From contig DHHM01000020.1 in assembly GCA_002403305.1 (NCBI GenBank), forward strand, positions 22,875 to 86,874: 64,000 nt of DNA, in the 5' to 3' direction. Below are positions 62,941 to 64,000 of this stretch, in pieces. The position numbers and the translations under genes are program-made. Each line of letters opens with the position of its first letter. Within the stretch, counting starts at the first letter, position 1. This DNA is from Bacteroidales bacterium UBA4772. GTDB taxonomy: Bacteria; Bacteroidota; Bacteroidia; Bacteroidales; VadinHA17. The notes under the pieces are model-generated. The model ran no database searches and was not told where the DNA came from. It worked only from the letters and a program-made list of their open reading frames with translations.

Positions 62941-63880
62941 AACCGCAAGACTTCCGACCTTGAGACCCTGTAACATCTGCCCCCGCAAATGCAACATCGA
63001 CCGCTCCAGAGAGCTCGGCTGGTGCAAAATGGACGACAGGATTCATATCTCATCAATAGTCCTGCACCGTGGTGAGGAGCCTCCCATCTCAGGAGAAAAA
63101 GGTATTGTTAACGTCTTCTTCCCCTCCTGCAACATGCAATGCGTCTACTGCCAGAACTGGGAGATCTCCTGTCGTGGCACACAGGGGACGGTGATGTCAC
63201 TTGATGAAGTATGCGATGCCATAATTAAACTGCTCCCCCTGTCTGAAAATAACCTCGGATTTGTCTCGCCGTCACATTTCACACTTCAGATGGTTTCCAT
63301 TGTTGAAGAGCTGAGGCGTCGCGGCCATAATCCGACCATTATTTATAACACCAACGGCTACGACCTGCCTGAAACGTTGCGTGAACTGGAGGGCATTGTG
63401 GATGTCTGGCTGCCCGACTTCAAGTATTCTGATGACGCGCTTGCTGTGGAGCTCTCCCAGGCACCGCAATACAGTGAATACGCCCTGGCAGCGCTGAAAG
63501 AGATGGTTCGACAGGTAGGCACAACCCTTCACACCGATGACCGCGGAATCGCCCGTCGTGGCATCATAATCCGCCACCTCGTGCTACCCGGCCAGGTGGA
63601 AAACAGCATAGGAGTATTGAAGCTCATCGCTGAGAAATTGTCGCCAAACCTCCATCTCTCATTGATGTCTCAGTACTATCCACCCGACAATCTCTCCGCC
63701 CAAAATCGCAAATCGCAAATCGCAAATCGCAAATTCCTCCATCGTACCGTTACACATCAGGAGTACCAAACCGTCATCGACTCATTCCATGATCTTGGAT
63801 TTAGTCATGGTTGGCTACAGGATTACCAGAGCCACAAAAACTACCGGCCTGATTTTTCACGAGATCATCCTTTCGAGTAG
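62933..63880 (+). CDS. PflX-like radical SAM protein
   Basis: 315 residues if it starts at the GTG at 62933; a TTG at 62960 is the other choice and no ATG fits, since a stop lies at 62891. N-terminal Cys-rich block LRPCNICPRKCNIDRSRELGWC is typical of COG1313/PflX proteins; the radical SAM motif is FFPSCNMQCVYCQNWEIS (CxxxCxxC). The remaining TIM-barrel segments (YNTNGYD, VWLPDFKY, IIRHLVLPGQVENS) are intact. Substrate unknown. A heptamer repeat tract is embedded in frame near residue 260. Possibly in an operon with miaB. Confidence 0.85.
   Translation: MSGTARLPTLRPCNICPRKCNIDRSRELGWCKMDDRIHISSIVLHRGEEPPISGEKGIVNVFFPSCNMQCVYCQNWEISCRGTQGTVMSLDEVCDAIIKLLPLSENNLGFVSPSHFTLQMVSIVEELRRRGHNPTIIYNTNGYDLPETLRELEGIVDVWLPDFKYSDDALAVELSQAPQYSEYALAALKEMVRQVGTTLHTDDRGIARRGIIIRHLVLPGQVENSIGVLKLIAEKLSPNLHLSLMSQYYPPDNLSAQNRKSQIANRKFLHRTVTHQEYQTVIDSFHDLGFSHGWLQDYQSHKNYRPDFSRDHPFE
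63704..63731 (+). repeat. Heptanucleotide tandem repeat (AATCGCA)4 inside the radical SAM gene
   Basis: Four exact copies of AATCGCA (cyclic form of GCAAATC), encoding [10 protein letters not shown] within the C-terminal barrel region. The unit is not a multiple of three, so gain or loss of one copy would shift the frame for the last 50 or so residues. Confidence 0.92.
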
Positions 63881-64000
63881 ATCGAACTTTTGCCTGTCTT
63901 CAGCATAGCAACACCCTGAAAATTTTTTGTATAATATCCTGTGATCCCAATCATCCATCTTAAAATGGCATGATTGTATGCTTAAAGAATGACAGGACAT

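Overview
The window is bacterial and fits the Bacteroidota, probably order Bacteroidales, with a fairly GC-rich genome. The reasons are a PorP/SprF protein beside a gliding-motility-type (CHU_C) surface protein, a beta-propeller/Y_Y_Y/SpoIIE phosphatase, DUF4783 next to nadC, paired glycine-lipid acyltransferases, the Bacteroidota order of the division cluster, and upstream boxes of the form TAnnTTTG (the Bacteroidota -7 element). No rRNA, tRNA, CRISPR array, insertion sequence or prophage was seen.

Layout. Positions 2-3076 (+) carry rluB (5' end outside the window), era and der, followed by a small lipoprotein. Positions 3830-18294 (-) read rlmH, a large NtrY-like sensor kinase, a 1208-residue CHU_C surface protein, PorP/SprF, a PD40/PKD protein, an unknown secreted protein and a sensor-phosphatase. 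The last five genes are almost contiguous and look like one secretion/surface operon. Positions 18538-35234 hold mainly single housekeeping genes (DUF4783, nadC, a BrkB-type membrane protein, a glutamine synthetase, valS, an aminotransferase, a NamZ-like muramidase, a LolC/E-type permease), a RelE/ParE-type toxin-antitoxin pair, and an archaeal-type gatE-gatD pair. Positions 35235-39425 hold a repeat-filled spacer, an MltF-like transglycosylase and a putative porin. Positions 39460-55081 (-) are a complete dcw cluster, mraZ-rsmH-ftsL-ftsI-murE-mraY-murD-ftsW-murG-murC-ftsQ-ftsA-ftsZ, with a terminator after ftsZ and a 10-bp-period MraZ operator before mraZ. Positions 55447-57299 (+) are a glsA/glsB-like lipid pair flanked by directly repeated intergenic elements. 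Positions 57560-61019 (-) carry purF, a SPOR protein and yebC; 61234-63880 (+) carry miaB and a PflX-like radical SAM gene.

The most unusual content is repeat biology rather than any one gene. (a) Heptanucleotide tandem repeats occur at four gene edges or inside genes. (b) Small palindromes with compensatory stem changes, joined to a TACAATACTT-like core, sit in several spacers. (c) A 75-bp hairpin repeat occurs in two near-identical copies. (d) Low-complexity in-frame insertions in MurE, GatE and MiaB share short sequence motifs and inverted repeats, resembling protein-coding palindromic elements. (e) Tandem duplications copy gene ends: 60 bp x3 at the SPOR/purF junction, 22 bp x3 at the rlmH/kinase junction, and a decayed copy of a lipoprotein 3' end. 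Archaeal-type GatDE in a bacterium, and the kinase/adhesin/PorP/phosphatase operon, are the most interesting gene-level observations. Function calls rest on motifs, length and context read by eye; no database search was possible.
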